The notes beneath the pieces are model-generated. The model searched no databases. It was not told where the DNA came from and saw only the letters and a list, made by a program, of their open reading frames with translations. Below, piece by piece: positions 5,361 through 5,577 of a DNA stretch of 5,577 nt (position 1 is its first letter; every line of letters begins with the position of its first letter). The position numbers and the translations under genes are program-made. This DNA comes from Candidatus Omnitrophota bacterium (GTDB lineage: Bacteria > Omnitrophota > Gorgyraeia > 1-14-0-20-64-10): positions 1 through 5,577 of the forward strand of contig JAHFFF010000117.1 of assembly GCA_023248095.1 (NCBI GenBank), written 5' to 3'.

Positions 5361-5577
5361 CTAACTATCCGATTTTTGGCCCAGGTCCGGCCGGATCTCC
5401 ACCGGTGTCTCGCCGGGACCCTGCAGCTGCTCGATGGAAGGAGCCTCGGTGAGGGCGGTCCGGTCCCAGAGAGCACGGCCATCGTAGGTCACGAATCGCA
5501 GGCCGGTCACACTCTGGTCCTCCAACACAAGATCCTCCGACAGGATCTCCAGATTGACCCATTTCCCCAGCTCCGGC
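5361..5577 (-). CDS. 3' end of an upstream gene; beta-sandwich (jelly-roll-like) C-terminus
   Basis: The last 71 residues of a gene whose start lies outside the window, ending in TAG at 5361-5363. The sequence runs WVNLEILSEDLVLEDQ and then GLRFVTYDGRALWDRT. This resembles the end of bacterial jelly-roll modules of the LamG/PilY1 type, where a W-V-x-L-E strand is followed by a G-x-x-F-x-x-Y-x-G-R-x-x-W-D strand. Such modules bind carbohydrate or protein and are usually exported. A Pro/Glu-rich tail of about 25 residues follows. No AGLEE tag is visible in this fragment. The gene lies on the same strand as the giant gene, with 186 bases between stop and ATG, so co-transcription is possible but the hairpin in the gap argues against it. 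This frame was preferred over another open minus frame because of the strand pattern and amino acid composition. Confidence 0.7.
   Translation of the reverse strand, partial: PELGKWVNLEILSEDLVLEDQSVTGLRFVTYDGRALWDRTALTEAPSIEQLQGPGETPVEIRPDLGQKSDS

Noticed and set aside
5365..5562. 65-codon minus-strand frame at the window end
   Set aside because: An overlapping frame ending in TAG at 5361 gives a sensible beta-strand pattern, whereas this one is Gly/Arg/Pro-rich shadow sequence.

Overview
The window is almost entirely one minus-strand gene. A single reading frame runs from an ATG at 5174 down to position 1 and off the edge: 1,724 codons with no stop or frameshift. The gene begins with a probable secretion signal and is built like a string of beads. 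Six copies of a five-residue tag, Ala-Gly-Leu-Glu-Glu (the last is Ser-Gly-Leu-Glu, cut by the window edge), separate modules that otherwise look unrelated. Each tag follows a Pro/Ser/Thr-, Ala- or Gly-rich linker.

In protein order the layout is: signal peptide (about residues 1-43), tag 1 (53-57), a 28-residue spacer, tag 2 (86-90), unrecognised module A (91-439), tag 3 (440-444), unrecognised module B (445-836), tag 4 (837-841), a near full-length but divergent formate-tetrahydrofolate ligase module (842-1395), tag 5 (1396-1400), a beta-propeller-like module (1401-1720), and tag 6 at the window edge. The tag is conserved as protein but not as DNA: the five complete copies use all four glycine codons and all four Glu-Glu codon pairs. 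This points to selection on the peptide, for example as a processing or recognition site in a giant polyprotein. That role is inference. Any module after tag 6 lies outside the window.

Upstream of the giant gene (higher coordinates, same strand) is the 3' end of another gene (5361-5577), whose C-terminus looks like a beta-sandwich of the extracellular jelly-roll kind. The 186-base gap holds a good sigma70-like promoter (TTGACA, 18 bases, TACACT), then a GC-rich hairpin followed by a T-run, then a weaker promoter close to the start codon. The hairpin could end the upstream transcript or act as a leader attenuator for the giant gene.

The plus strand carries no supportable gene; its open frames are antisense shadows. 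The organism is a bacterium of moderately high GC. Giant multi-module secreted frames and jelly-roll C-termini suggest an uncultured lineage of the Planctomycetes/Verrucomicrobia/Omnitrophota type, but that is a weak impression and the sequence does not prove it.
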